A stretch of DNA of 58,142 bases from an uncultured Clostridia bacterium (GTDB lineage Bacteria > Bacillota > Clostridia > TANB77 > CAG-508): assembly GCA_947593355.1 (NCBI GenBank), contig CANQDO010000004.1:1-58142 (forward strand), given 5' to 3'. Position numbers and translations under genes: made by a program. The notes beneath the pieces are model-generated. The model was given only the letters and a program-made list of their open reading frames with translations, was not told the origin of the DNA and ran no database searches. Positions 7,264-15,521 of the stretch are shown here, in pieces; the first letter of the stretch is position 1, and each line of letters starts with the position of its first letter.

Positions 7264-9072
7264 TTACCTTCTTGCTTCTCTTTCTCTTGTTTTTGTATCT
7301 AATATTTTCTTTCTTAAACGAATATTTTTTGGTGTTATTTCAACAAGTTCATCATCAGCTATAAATTCAATAGCTCTTTCCAATGACATTTGTAATGGTG
7401 GAACTAAACGAAGTGCATCATCTGAACCTGAAGCCCTTGTATTAGTTAAGTGCTTTTCTTTACATACATTTATTGCTATATCTTCATTTCTAGAATTTAT
7501 ACCAACAATCATTCCCTCATATACTTCTACACCTGCACCAATTAAAAGTTCTCCTCTTTCTTGAGCATTATATAAACCATATGTTACAGATGTTCCTTGT
7601 TCCCATGCAACAAGTACACCTCTTGTTCTTGCTTGAATTTCACCTTTATATGGTTCATAACTATCAAATATAGAGTTCATAACTCCTTCACCTTTTGTAT
7701 CGGTTAAGAATTCTGACCTATAACCTATTAAACCTCTTGCTGGTATTTTAAATTCTATTTTTGTATGACCTAATTCTGCAGGCTCCATGTTTACCATTTC
7801 GCCCTTACGTCTTCCTATTTTTTCTATAACAGTTCCTATTGAGTCATCTGGCACATTTACTACTAATATTTCCATTGGCTCACATTTTACGCCATCTATT
7901 TCTTTAAATATAACTTTTGGACGAGATACTAAAAGTTCAAAACCTTCCCTTCTCATTGTTTCTATTAATACTGATAAGTGAAGCTCACCTCTTCCGCATA
8001 CTTCAAAACTATCTGCTTGGTCTGTTTCTTTTACACGTAAACTAACATTTCTTTCTAGTTCTTTAAATAATCTATCACGAATATGTCTTGATGTAATGAA
8101 TTCTCCTTCTTTACCTGCAAAAGGTCCATTGTTTACACTAAAAGTCATAGATACTGTTGGTTCATCTATATTTACAAATGGAATTTTTTCTGGATTGTTT
8201 AAGTCACATATCGTTTCACCTATGTTTATATCTGTAATACCAGATAATGCTACTATGTCACCAGCTGTAGCTTCTTCTACTTCTATTCTTTTTAGACCTT
8301 GATAAGTAAATAGTTTTGCTACTTTTCCTTGTGTATTTTTATCTTCCTTACATATTGCTACTGGCATTCCTGCTTTTATTTTTCCTCTTTCTATTCTACC
8401 TACAGCAATTCTTCCTAAATAATCATCATAATCTATGTTAGAAACTAGCATTTGAGCTGTTCCTTCTATTTCACAGTTTGGTGGCGTAATGCTATTTATT
8501 ATCGTGTCAAATATACAATTTACATTGTCGCTTTCTTCTTCTAAAGACATTTTTGCTATTCCATTTTTTGCTGAAGCATATATAATTGGAAAGTCTAATT
8601 GTTCATCAGTTGCATTTAATTCTATAAATAACTCTATTACTTGGTCTACCACTTTTGCTGGATTTGAGCCTGGTCTATCTATTTTATTTATTACTACTAT
8701 TGGCTTTAAGTTTAATGCTAATGACTTCTTTAAAACTTCTCTTGTTTGAGGCATTGGACCTTCAAAAGCATCAACTAATAATAGTACTCCATCTACCATT
8801 TTTAAAACACGCTCTACTTCGCCACCAAAGTCTGCGTGACCTGGTGTATCTACTATATTTATTTTTACTCCGTTATACATTACTGATGTATTTTTTGAAA
8901 GAATAGTTATTCCTCTTTCTTTCTCTAAATCGTTTGAATCCATTACCCTTTCTTGTACTTGTTCATTTTCTCTAAACACATGGCTTTGCTTTAACAAACA
9001 ATCTACTAATGTTGTCTTACCATGGTCAACGTGTGCAATTATTGCAATATTTCTTATGTTTTCGTTTATCAT
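7264..9072 (-). CDS. typA: Ribosome-associated translational GTPase TypA/BipA
   Basis: 602 residues, full family length. GTPase motifs: AHVDHGKTTL (P-loop), ERGITILSKNT (switch I), DTPGHADFGGE (switch II) and NKIDRPG (G4). EF-G-like domains II, III and V follow (GRGELHLSVLIETMRREGFEL, ARGLIGYRSEFLTDTKGEG), then the TypA-specific C-terminal domain (NVCKEKHLTNTRASGSDDALRL). BipA acts on the ribosome and aids large-subunit assembly under cold and other stress. The ATG at 9072 gives the expected start (INENIRNIAIIAHVDHGK). A TTG at 9099 and an ATG at 9084 are in frame, but a GAAAGGA site touches the latter. It has its own terminator. Confidence 0.96.
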   Translation of the reverse strand: MINENIRNIAIIAHVDHGKTTLVDCLLKQSHVFRENEQVQERVMDSNDLEKERGITILSKNTSVMYNGVKINIVDTPGHADFGGEVERVLKMVDGVLLLVDAFEGPMPQTREVLKKSLALNLKPIVVINKIDRPGSNPAKVVDQVIELFIELNATDEQLDFPIIYASAKNGIAKMSLEEESDNVNCIFDTIINSITPPNCEIEGTAQMLVSNIDYDDYLGRIAVGRIERGKIKAGMPVAICKEDKNTQGKVAKLFTYQGLKRIEVEEATAGDIVALSGITDINIGETICDLNNPEKIPFVNIDEPTVSMTFSVNNGPFAGKEGEFITSRHIRDRLFKELERNVSLRVKETDQADSFEVCGRGELHLSVLIETMRREGFELLVSRPKVIFKEIDGVKCEPMEILVVNVPDDSIGTVIEKIGRRKGEMVNMEPAELGHTKIEFKIPARGLIGYRSEFLTDTKGEGVMNSIFDSYEPYKGEIQARTRGVLVAWEQGTSVTYGLYNAQERGELLIGAGVEVYEGMIVGINSRNEDIAINVCKEKHLTNTRASGSDDALRLVPPLQMSLERAIEFIADDELVEITPKNIRLRKKILDTKTREREARR

Positions 9073-9164
9073 TTTATGTTCCATTCCTTTCACTTTCAAA
9101 TAGCAAATAGCTCTTTTGTAGCGTTTGAGTTATTTTTTTATATAATTTTTTAAGCATTTATATA

Positions 9165-10250
9165 TTATTCTTCTTTATACTCATCTGAAGTACCTTCCAA
9201 TTCTTTAATTGAAAGTTCTATTCTTTGTTTTTCCTTATCTACTTCTATTATTTTTGCATTTACATATTCATTTTGTTTTAATACATCTTCTGGTTTTGCT
9301 ATTTTCTTTTCTGAAATTTGAGATATATGTACTAAACCTTCTATTGCTGGTTCTAACTCAACAAATACACCAAAAGGCATCATTTTAGCAACCTTAACTT
9401 TTACTACATCATTTACTTTATATCTTTCATCTATATTATCCCATGGATTAGGCCCTTTATTTGCATAAGAGAATTTTACTCTTTTATTTTCTTTATCTAC
9501 TTCTAATACTTTTACTTGTATTTCTTGACCTTGCATTAATACATCTGATGGTTTTACATTTCTTACCCATGATATTTCTGAAACATGTAAAAGCCCTTGA
9601 ACACCATCAACATCAACGAATGCACCGTATGAACTTAAACTTGCTACTTTACCTTTTACAGTTTGTCCAACTTGTATGTTGTTCCAGAAGTTATCTTCTT
9701 TTTGTTTCTTTTCTTCATCTACAACACTTTTTATTGAACCTATTACTTTTCTATCTTTTGGATTATATTCAATAACCCTAAAACTAACTTTTTTATTCTT
9801 ATAGCTTTGTTTATCTTCATTTCTAGGTATAGCTGATAAAGAATATGGTATAAATATTCTTGTATTTGCCATTTCCACTATTAAGCCATTATCAGTTACT
9901 TCTGATACTTTAGATTGTATTATTTCATTATTTTTTATTTTATTTTCTAAGTCTTTTTTGTATTCTGCACTTTTAAGTTTTTTATATGATAATAAAACAT
10001 TTCCTACACCATCATTTTGTTTTAATACTTCTGCTGTTATTTCATCTCCAATTTTTACGCCTTCTAATAAATTTACATCATCTTCTGTATATTCTTCTTT
10101 TGGAATTATACCATCTGCCTTATAACCTATATCTATAAAAATTTCCCCTTTAGATGTAATACTTATTACTTTTCCAGTAACAACCTTGTCCAATTTTGCT
10201 TCTTTTAAACTCTCATTATACATTTCTTCAAATGACATTTCTTTTTCCAT
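9165..10250 (-). CDS. rpsA: 30S ribosomal protein S1 homologue, four S1 domains
   Basis: 361 residues with four OB-fold S1 domains at about 20-95, 105-175, 190-262 and 272-348. Domains 3 and 4 are the most canonical (VKGKVASLSSYGAFVDVDGVQGLLHVSEIS and VKVKVAKMMPFGVFVELE followed by GLVHISQIS, quoted in parts). The protein has fewer domains than the six-domain proteobacterial S1, as is usual in Firmicutes. It binds mRNA at the ribosome. The ATG at 10250 follows AGAAGGA; a TTG at 10262 is too close to that site. The order cmk, plsC, rpsA matches many Clostridia, but ispH, often found between plsC and rpsA, is absent here. Confidence 0.92.
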   Translation of the reverse strand: MEKEMSFEEMYNESLKEAKLDKVVTGKVISITSKGEIFIDIGYKADGIIPKEEYTEDDVNLLEGVKIGDEITAEVLKQNDGVGNVLLSYKKLKSAEYKKDLENKIKNNEIIQSKVSEVTDNGLIVEMANTRIFIPYSLSAIPRNEDKQSYKNKKVSFRVIEYNPKDRKVIGSIKSVVDEEKKQKEDNFWNNIQVGQTVKGKVASLSSYGAFVDVDGVQGLLHVSEISWVRNVKPSDVLMQGQEIQVKVLEVDKENKRVKFSYANKGPNPWDNIDERYKVNDVVKVKVAKMMPFGVFVELEPAIEGLVHISQISEKKIAKPEDVLKQNEYVNAKIIEVDKEKQRIELSIKELEGTSDEYKEE

Positions 10251-10296
10251 AATTTTAACCAATCCTTCTCTTTGGGCTAATACCCATATTTTTAGA

Positions 10297-10365
10297 AGTT
10301 GAATGATACTTTTTCAACTCCTATACAGACTTATTTATTATACAATAATTTTTTATAATTTTCAA
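10297..10365 (-). promoter_or_regulatory. Sigma-A-type promoter and leader hairpin of rpsA
   Basis: On the minus strand TTGAAA (10360-10365) is separated by 17 bases from TATAAT (10337-10342). Downstream in the leader, AGTTGAA/TTCAACT (10297-10303 with 10313-10319) can form a hairpin before the ribosome site. A leader structure would suit autoregulation of S1, but that is a guess. Confidence 0.75.
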
Positions 10366-10369
10366 TATA

Positions 10370-10385
10370 TAAATAAGCTTATTTA
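10370..10385. repeat. Perfect 16-bp palindrome between plsC and rpsA
   Basis: TAAATAAGCTTATTTA reads the same on both strands. It lies 8 bp past the plsC stop and just upstream of the rpsA -35 element, so it could be a weak terminator for plsC or an operator. It has no loop, which argues against a classical terminator. Confidence 0.45.
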
Positions 10386-10392
10386 TTATATA

Positions 10393-11016
10393 TTAATCTT
10401 TTATATTTGTCAACATAATTATATTATTCATTATATCTTCTGTAACAAATTCTAAATCTTGCTTTTCTTCTTCACTATCTGCATATTTTTTTCCTTTGTA
10501 TTTGCTATAATCTAACGGCTTTCCATAATTTACATATATTCTCTTAAAAGGCTTTTCTCCTCCAGATATTCCTACTGGAATAACTTTTGCTCCAGATCTT
10601 ACTGCAAAAAATGCTGCTCCATCTTTTACCTTCTCGCCTTTTTCTAAACCTTTTCTAGTTCCTTCTGGGAATAGCGCTATGCATCCACCATTTTTCAAAA
10701 CTTTTAAAGATGCCTTTATTGTTCCTATATCTTTTGTATTTTTATTTACAAGAATTACATCAAATGCCCAACCTAAAACCGCTAAAAATTTATTTTTTGT
10801 TAACTCTGCTTTTGCCAAAAATATTAGCCTTCTTTTGGCTGTTATCATAATTAATGGTGGATCTAAAAAGCTTTTGTGATTCCCACATACTATAATTGGC
10901 CCTTCTTTAGGTATATTTTCTCTTCCTATTACTTTCATTCTATATATTATTTTGCAATATGCATATAAAGCTCCTTTTACTATTGCTCTTAATATAGCTT
11001 TTACAATTTCTTTCAT
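10393..11016 (-). CDS. plsC: 1-acyl-sn-glycerol-3-phosphate acyltransferase
   Basis: 207 residues. Block I CGNHKSFLDPP holds the catalytic NHX4D motif near residue 46, and block III FPEGTRKG binds the phosphate near residue 117. A hydrophobic N-terminal segment (IVKAILRAIVKGALYAYC) would anchor it to the membrane. It adds the second acyl chain to lysophosphatidic acid, giving phosphatidic acid for membrane lipid synthesis. It lies 50 bp downstream of cmk on the same strand, a conserved pairing in Clostridia. The ribosome site GAGAGGA precedes the ATG. Confidence 0.93.
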   Translation of the reverse strand: MKEIVKAILRAIVKGALYAYCKIIYRMKVIGRENIPKEGPIIVCGNHKSFLDPPLIMITAKRRLIFLAKAELTKNKFLAVLGWAFDVILVNKNTKDIGTIKASLKVLKNGGCIALFPEGTRKGLEKGEKVKDGAAFFAVRSGAKVIPVGISGGEKPFKRIYVNYGKPLDYSKYKGKKYADSEEEKQDLEFVTEDIMNNIIMLTNIKD

Positions 11017-11066
11017 TTTAAATTTATCCTCTCCATTATAGCATTTTAAGTGCCATATTAAACTTT

Positions 11067-11744
11067 TTATTTAATACCTCTTTTTTCCATAATTAGTGTA
11101 GCAACTTTTTCTTTAACCTGCTCTATACTTAAATTGGTTGTATCTATGTATGTTGCATCATCTGCTATTTTTAATGAACCTATTTCTTTATGTTTATCAT
11201 TTTCATCCCTTATTTGTATGTTTTTCAAAACCTCTTCATATGACATTTCTATACCTTTTTCTTGATTTTGAATATACCTTCTTTTTGCTCTTTCTTCTTC
11301 ATCTGCATCTAAATAAATTTTTACATCTGCATTTGGAAATACATAAGTTGTTATATCTCTACCTTCCATAATAACATCTTTTCCCTTTGCCAAATTTCTT
11401 TGAACTTCTACCATTTTTAGTCTAACTTCTACTATTGAAGACACTTGTGATACTATTTTTGTAACTTCCTTGCTTCTTATTTCTTTTGAAACATCTTCTC
11501 CATTTAACAAAATAACTAAATTGCCTTCTGAACCTAATTCCATATTTATATTTATGTTATCTAATAATTTTATTATTTTATCCTTTTCTTCTACAGCCAC
11601 ATTATTTCTAATTGCTTGCAATGCAACACATCTATAAGTTGCTCCTGTATCTATATTTACAAGCCCCATTTCTTTTGAAATTAGATCTGTTACTGTTCCT
11701 TTTCCTGTACCTGCTGGTCCATCTATTGCAACTACAAATGACAT
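11067..11744 (-). CDS. cmk: Cytidylate kinase
   Basis: 225 residues, normal length. IDGPAGTGKGTVTDLISKE is the P-loop. DTGATYRCVAL is the NMP-binding segment, where most family members have DTGAMYR. EGRDITTYVFPNADVKIYL and ADEEERAKRRY form the CMP contact and LID region. It phosphorylates CMP and dCMP with ATP in pyrimidine salvage and DNA precursor supply. The ribosome site AAGGGGGA precedes the ATG. It heads the cmk-plsC pair. An upstream P-loop gene ends 69 bp away. Confidence 0.95.
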   Translation of the reverse strand: MSFVVAIDGPAGTGKGTVTDLISKEMGLVNIDTGATYRCVALQAIRNNVAVEEKDKIIKLLDNININMELGSEGNLVILLNGEDVSKEIRSKEVTKIVSQVSSIVEVRLKMVEVQRNLAKGKDVIMEGRDITTYVFPNADVKIYLDADEEERAKRRYIQNQEKGIEMSYEEVLKNIQIRDENDKHKEIGSLKIADDATYIDTTNLSIEQVKEKVATLIMEKRGIK

Positions 11745-11813
11745 TTTATTTTCCCCCTTAATTTTAAATATTAATATTCTTTTATTTTTAATAACTTATT
11801 TTTTTATTCTCAA

Positions 11814-12647
11814 TTATTTAGTTTTTGGCATTTCTATTGTTTTTGCTATTACTGTTATTTTTTGAAGATTCATTGTTGTTAATTTTTCTATTTCTTTTAC
11901 ACATTTTTCTTTAAAATCATTAAGTTCTGAAAATAAATTATAGCCATATACTATAGATACCTCTATATAAATTGAAGGTCCTTCCCCATAATTTTCTACT
12001 CTAGTTTTTAATATTTTTGAAATTGCATCTGTTTTTTCAGCCAAATATTCTATTATTTGCCTAAATACAGTATCTGATATTGTAAAATTTCCTAAATAAC
12101 TAAAAGTAGGTCTTATTATTGATTTTTCTGACATATATGGTTTTTTTCCACTACCTTTTGACTTAAATATTTGTAATGGATCTAAAATATAACCTGAAAA
12201 ATCTTTTTTTATTTCAAAAGTAGGCACTGGTATTACATGTTTTCCTTGTGTAACCCTTATATTTCTTGCCGTTTCCATTTCATTTTCAGTAGCCACATCT
12301 TGAATATATATTGTTTTTTCAATATCTGGCAAGCCTAAATTTTTAGCAATTTTTTGTACCATTCCATCGGAAGTACCTAATATTAGTATTGAATCTGGTT
12401 TATATTTTTTTATAGCTTTTATCATCTTTTTTCTTTCTTTTTCATCTATAAAAATAGCATGCTTTACAGTTTCTATTTTAGTTGGTGCTTTTTTGGCAGA
12501 TTCCCCTGCCACTACTTCATTTTCGTTTACTAAAAGCCCATCATCAATTATATATGAGATATTATTTTCTCCTGCAACCATCTGAGCTCTATAACTTTTT
12601 CCTGTACCAGATGGCCCAACAAAAGCTAAAACTCTTATCTTATCCAT
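11814..12647 (-). CDS. P-loop NTPase fused to an Asp23/Gls24-like domain
   Basis: 277 residues. The N-terminus carries a Walker A motif (VLAFVGPSGTGKSYRAQ, about residues 6-22) and HAIFIDEKERKKM may be a Walker B-like strand. The middle (80-125) is a second alpha/beta segment (SILILGTSDGMVQKIAKNL). From about residue 170 the sequence resembles Asp23/Gls24 alkaline-shock domains: GNFTISDTVFRQIIEYLAEKT, then YIEVSIVYGYNLFSELNDF and TTMNLQKITVIAKTIEM. Asp23 proteins are small envelope-stress scaffolds, so one joined to an NTPase is unusual. The ribosome site AAAGGAGAAG precedes the start. The fusion is read from sequence; the function is unknown. Confidence 0.75.
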   Translation of the reverse strand: MDKIRVLAFVGPSGTGKSYRAQMVAGENNISYIIDDGLLVNENEVVAGESAKKAPTKIETVKHAIFIDEKERKKMIKAIKKYKPDSILILGTSDGMVQKIAKNLGLPDIEKTIYIQDVATENEMETARNIRVTQGKHVIPVPTFEIKKDFSGYILDPLQIFKSKGSGKKPYMSEKSIIRPTFSYLGNFTISDTVFRQIIEYLAEKTDAISKILKTRVENYGEGPSIYIEVSIVYGYNLFSELNDFKEKCVKEIEKLTTMNLQKITVIAKTIEMPKTK

Positions 12648-12750
12648 ATCTTCTCCTTTATTTTTAGAGTAATATAACTTCTCGTATTATATCATTTATA
12701 TATTAAAAAGTCCATTTTTATTAATAAAAAACACAAACTTTTTATTTGAC

Positions 12751-12810
12751 GAAAAAATACACCTCGTTTATTTATGCCTTACTATGGCATACTAAAATGA
12801 GATGTATTTC
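12751..12810 (-). terminator. Long terminator hairpin downstream of dCMP deaminase
   Basis: Arms 12754-12770 and 12793-12810 pair over about 15 bp with two G-U wobbles. An inner ATGCC/GGCAT stem extends the structure, and T-rich sequence follows on the minus strand. The gene that ends at 12823 is the natural user. Confidence 0.8.
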
Positions 12811-12822
12811 ATTATTTTCATA

Positions 12823-13320
12823 TTATAAATTTATAGTTATATCTTTTGGCTCAATATCTAACTTTTTATATGTAACTCCACATTCGTCAAACAATCTTCT
12901 TGATGCAATATTATTTTCAGAATTTGCATATTTATCTGATAAATATATAACTTGCTTTATACCTGATTGAATAATTATTTTAGCACATTCATTACATGGG
13001 AATAAATCAACAAATATTTTAGAATTTTCTAAATCTTTTTTGCTTCCTCTAAAGTTTAGAATTGCATTCATTTCTGCATGACATACATATGGATACTTAG
13101 TTTCTAAGTTTTCCCCTTGCCTTGCCCATGGGAACTTTTCGTCATCAAATCCATTTGGTGCACCATTGTAACCTATTGATAATATTCTATTATCATTACT
13201 TACTATGCAAGCTCCTACCTGTGTAGATGGATCTTTACTTCTCATGGCAGATAATTTTGCTATTGCCATAAAGTATTCGTCCCAGCCAATGTAATCTTCT
13301 CTCTTTTTGTTAACGTCCAT
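12823..13320 (-). CDS. dCMP deaminase (ComEB-like cytidine deaminase fold)
   Basis: 165 residues. Zinc-site motifs are complete: CHAEMNAI (His and catalytic Glu, near residue 85) and PCNEC (two Cys, near 113). The dCMP deaminase family opening WDEYFMAIAKLSAMRSKDPSTQVGA and the loop IGYNGAPNGF are present. It converts dCMP to dUMP, feeding thymidylate synthesis. The ribosome site AAAGGAGGA precedes the ATG. The gene stands between its own long terminator and the cyclophilin gene 65 bp upstream. Confidence 0.94.
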   Translation of the reverse strand: MDVNKKREDYIGWDEYFMAIAKLSAMRSKDPSTQVGACIVSNDNRILSIGYNGAPNGFDDEKFPWARQGENLETKYPYVCHAEMNAILNFRGSKKDLENSKIFVDLFPCNECAKIIIQSGIKQVIYLSDKYANSENNIASRRLFDECGVTYKKLDIEPKDITINL

Positions 13321-13385
13321 TTGCCATCCTCCTTTTACATTTACTACTACATTTATTTGCTTCTTTTGTTCCCTATATTATTTTT

Positions 13386-14288
13386 TTATTCTGCTGATGT
13401 TATTGGAATTTGCTCTGTAGTTGTTCCTTCTTCTGAAGTACCTTCGCTACCACTTAAATCTATTGATGAACTTGCAGATTGATTGTTTTGTAATAATGCT
13501 CCATATTTTTCATTAATCCATGCATTTATATCAAATGGTGTAAATGTTTCTGGCTCTCCATAGTCTATTCCATAAGTTTCTACAGATATACTTGTTATTA
13601 CTGGTGGATCAACTGGCTTGTCTGCTCCTTCAGCATTTTCTTCTCTAGTTACAACTTCTACATTAGCAATTTTATCTACTATATCTAAACCTTCTACTAC
13701 TTTTCCAAAACCTGCATATAAACCACTTATGTCTGTGTTATCTGCATTCATTATAAAAAATTGTGCTGAACCTGAATTATAACCATTTCTCATTATAGTA
13801 AGATATTCATTATAATCTTCAGCCATAGAAGCAGTGTCACTAAAGTTTTGTCTAGCCATTGCAATTACACCTTTTCTAAGGTTTATACCATTTTCTACAT
13901 CATTTGCAATAAACTCACCTTTTATAGTGTATTCATCTGTTCCTCCGCCATCTCTTAAATCATCTAAAGTTGCATTTCCTGTTCCATCACCATTTTTAGA
14001 ACCACCTTGTATCATAAAATCTGGTACAGTTCTATGGAATGTTTTTCCATTATAATAACCTCTATTTGCAAGCCTAATAAAGTTTGCAACTGTGTCTGGT
14101 GCTTCTTCTGGATATAACTCTACCTTTATTGTTCCAAAATTTGCTACCTCTATTGTAGCTAATGGATTTGGTATATTTCTAGTTAATTTTTCATAAACTC
14201 CATAACCTACATATGCTATAGCACCTATTGTTAAAATTGCTATTAATACTAAAATTATTGTTTTTAATACTTCGTTTCCTCTTTTCAC
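13386..14288 (-). CDS. Membrane-anchored cyclophilin-type peptidyl-prolyl isomerase
   Basis: 300 residues from the GTG at 14288, which has a strong AAGGAGG site 7 bases upstream. One N-terminal membrane helix (about 7-27, TIILVLIAILTIGAIAYVGY) leaves the rest outside. The cyclophilin domain spans about 40-225 and keeps the core GKTFHRTVPDFMIQGG and GVIAMARQNF. The C-terminal 70 residues are Ser/Thr/Glu-rich and low in complexity. Such enzymes speed proline isomerisation in folding of secreted proteins. No lipobox Cys is present, so it is not a lipoprotein like PrsA. Confidence 0.9.
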   Translation of the reverse strand: MKRGNEVLKTIILVLIAILTIGAIAYVGYGVYEKLTRNIPNPLATIEVANFGTIKVELYPEEAPDTVANFIRLANRGYYNGKTFHRTVPDFMIQGGSKNGDGTGNATLDDLRDGGGTDEYTIKGEFIANDVENGINLRKGVIAMARQNFSDTASMAEDYNEYLTIMRNGYNSGSAQFFIMNADNTDISGLYAGFGKVVEGLDIVDKIANVEVVTREENAEGADKPVDPPVITSISVETYGIDYGEPETFTPFDINAWINEKYGALLQNNQSASSSIDLSGSEGTSEEGTTTEQIPITSAE

Positions 14289-14374
14289 TTTTATTCCTCC
14301 TTGTAAATTCTTCACGAATATTTTATATATTTATAAGATTTATCATAAAACCTTACATTTTTCAATAAGCATTA

Positions 14375-15448
14375 TTATAATATTAAATTATCAAAAACGA
14401 ATTGTTCTTGCATTCTTTTTAATGCTTGTTTAATGCTTTTAGCTCTTACTTCACCTATTCCATCAACATCATCTAAATCTGGAATGTCTGCAATTAATAT
14501 ATGTTGGAATGATTTAAAGGTTTTTATTAAATTATCTACTATATTACTTGGCATTCTTGGTATTTTATTTAAAATTCTATATCCTCTTGTAAATACACCT
14601 ACTTCATCATAATTGTCAAAATCTTCATAGCCTAAAATTCTTCCTATTATTTGAGGTTTCATTAAGTCTTCTCTTGACAATGATTCAATTTCTTTTAATA
14701 CCTTTTCTGAACTTCTTTTCTTACCAGGTGCTATATAGTCTTTTATTATTAATAATTCTTCCTTTTCTAGCCCTCCAACTAATTCGTCCAACTGCATTTG
14801 AAGAAGTCTACCTTCTTCTCCTAACTCATAAATTGACTTTTGAACTTCATCAACTACTTTCATAACCATTTCTGCTCTTTGTATTGCTGTTACTACGTTT
14901 TCTAAAGTTGCTATGTCATTAAATTCATATTCATTTAACAAACTTAATTTGCTATCAAATACTTTCTTATATTTTTCAACTGTTTGTAAAGCTTGATTTG
15001 CTTTTGTAACAACTTTACTTGTATCTTCCAAAACATAGCTTGCATAACCCTTAAATACTGTTATTATGTTTCTTCTTTGAGAAATACTTATTACTATTTC
15101 TCCAGTTTGTTTTGCTGTACGTTCTGCTGTTCTATGCCTTGTTCCTGTTTCTGTTGAAGTTATATCTGATGATGGTATTAGTTGAGCATTTGCATATAGA
15201 ATTTTTTTAAAATCTGCACTTAATATTATAGCTCCGTCCATTTTCGCTAGTTCGTATAATCTCGATGGAGTATAATCCACATCTATTTTAAACCCTCCAT
15301 CTACTATATCTAACACTTCTTTTGTATCTCCTATAACAATTAATGCACCTGTTTTAGCTTTTAATATATTTTCTAAACCATTTCTTATTGGAGTTCCCGG
15401 TGCAATTAATTTTAATACTTCTGTGATAGAATCGTCTTTACCTAGCAT
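14375..15448 (-). CDS. disA: Diadenylate cyclase / DNA integrity scanning protein DisA
   Basis: 357 residues, family length. The diadenylate cyclase domain holds the active motifs DGA (near residue 72) and TGTRHRTAERT (near 103-113). A central helical spine follows. The C-terminal helix-hairpin-helix region (IPDLDDVDGIGEVRAKSIK) binds branched DNA. DisA makes c-di-AMP while scanning chromosomes and pauses at lesions, notably before sporulation. I chose the ATG at 15448, with GAGGAG well placed; a GTG at 15457 overlaps that site. It follows radA by 73 bp, the classical Firmicute order, and radA is known to modulate DisA. Confidence 0.96.
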   Translation of the reverse strand: MLGKDDSITEVLKLIAPGTPIRNGLENILKAKTGALIVIGDTKEVLDIVDGGFKIDVDYTPSRLYELAKMDGAIILSADFKKILYANAQLIPSSDITSTETGTRHRTAERTAKQTGEIVISISQRRNIITVFKGYASYVLEDTSKVVTKANQALQTVEKYKKVFDSKLSLLNEYEFNDIATLENVVTAIQRAEMVMKVVDEVQKSIYELGEEGRLLQMQLDELVGGLEKEELLIIKDYIAPGKKRSSEKVLKEIESLSREDLMKPQIIGRILGYEDFDNYDEVGVFTRGYRILNKIPRMPSNIVDNLIKTFKSFQHILIADIPDLDDVDGIGEVRAKSIKQALKRMQEQFVFDNLIL

Positions 15449-15521
15449 CTTTTTCACTCCTCTATCTTCAATATAGTTTTATCAGTATAAATTACTCTAC
15501 AGTTACAATAGTTTGAATGCT

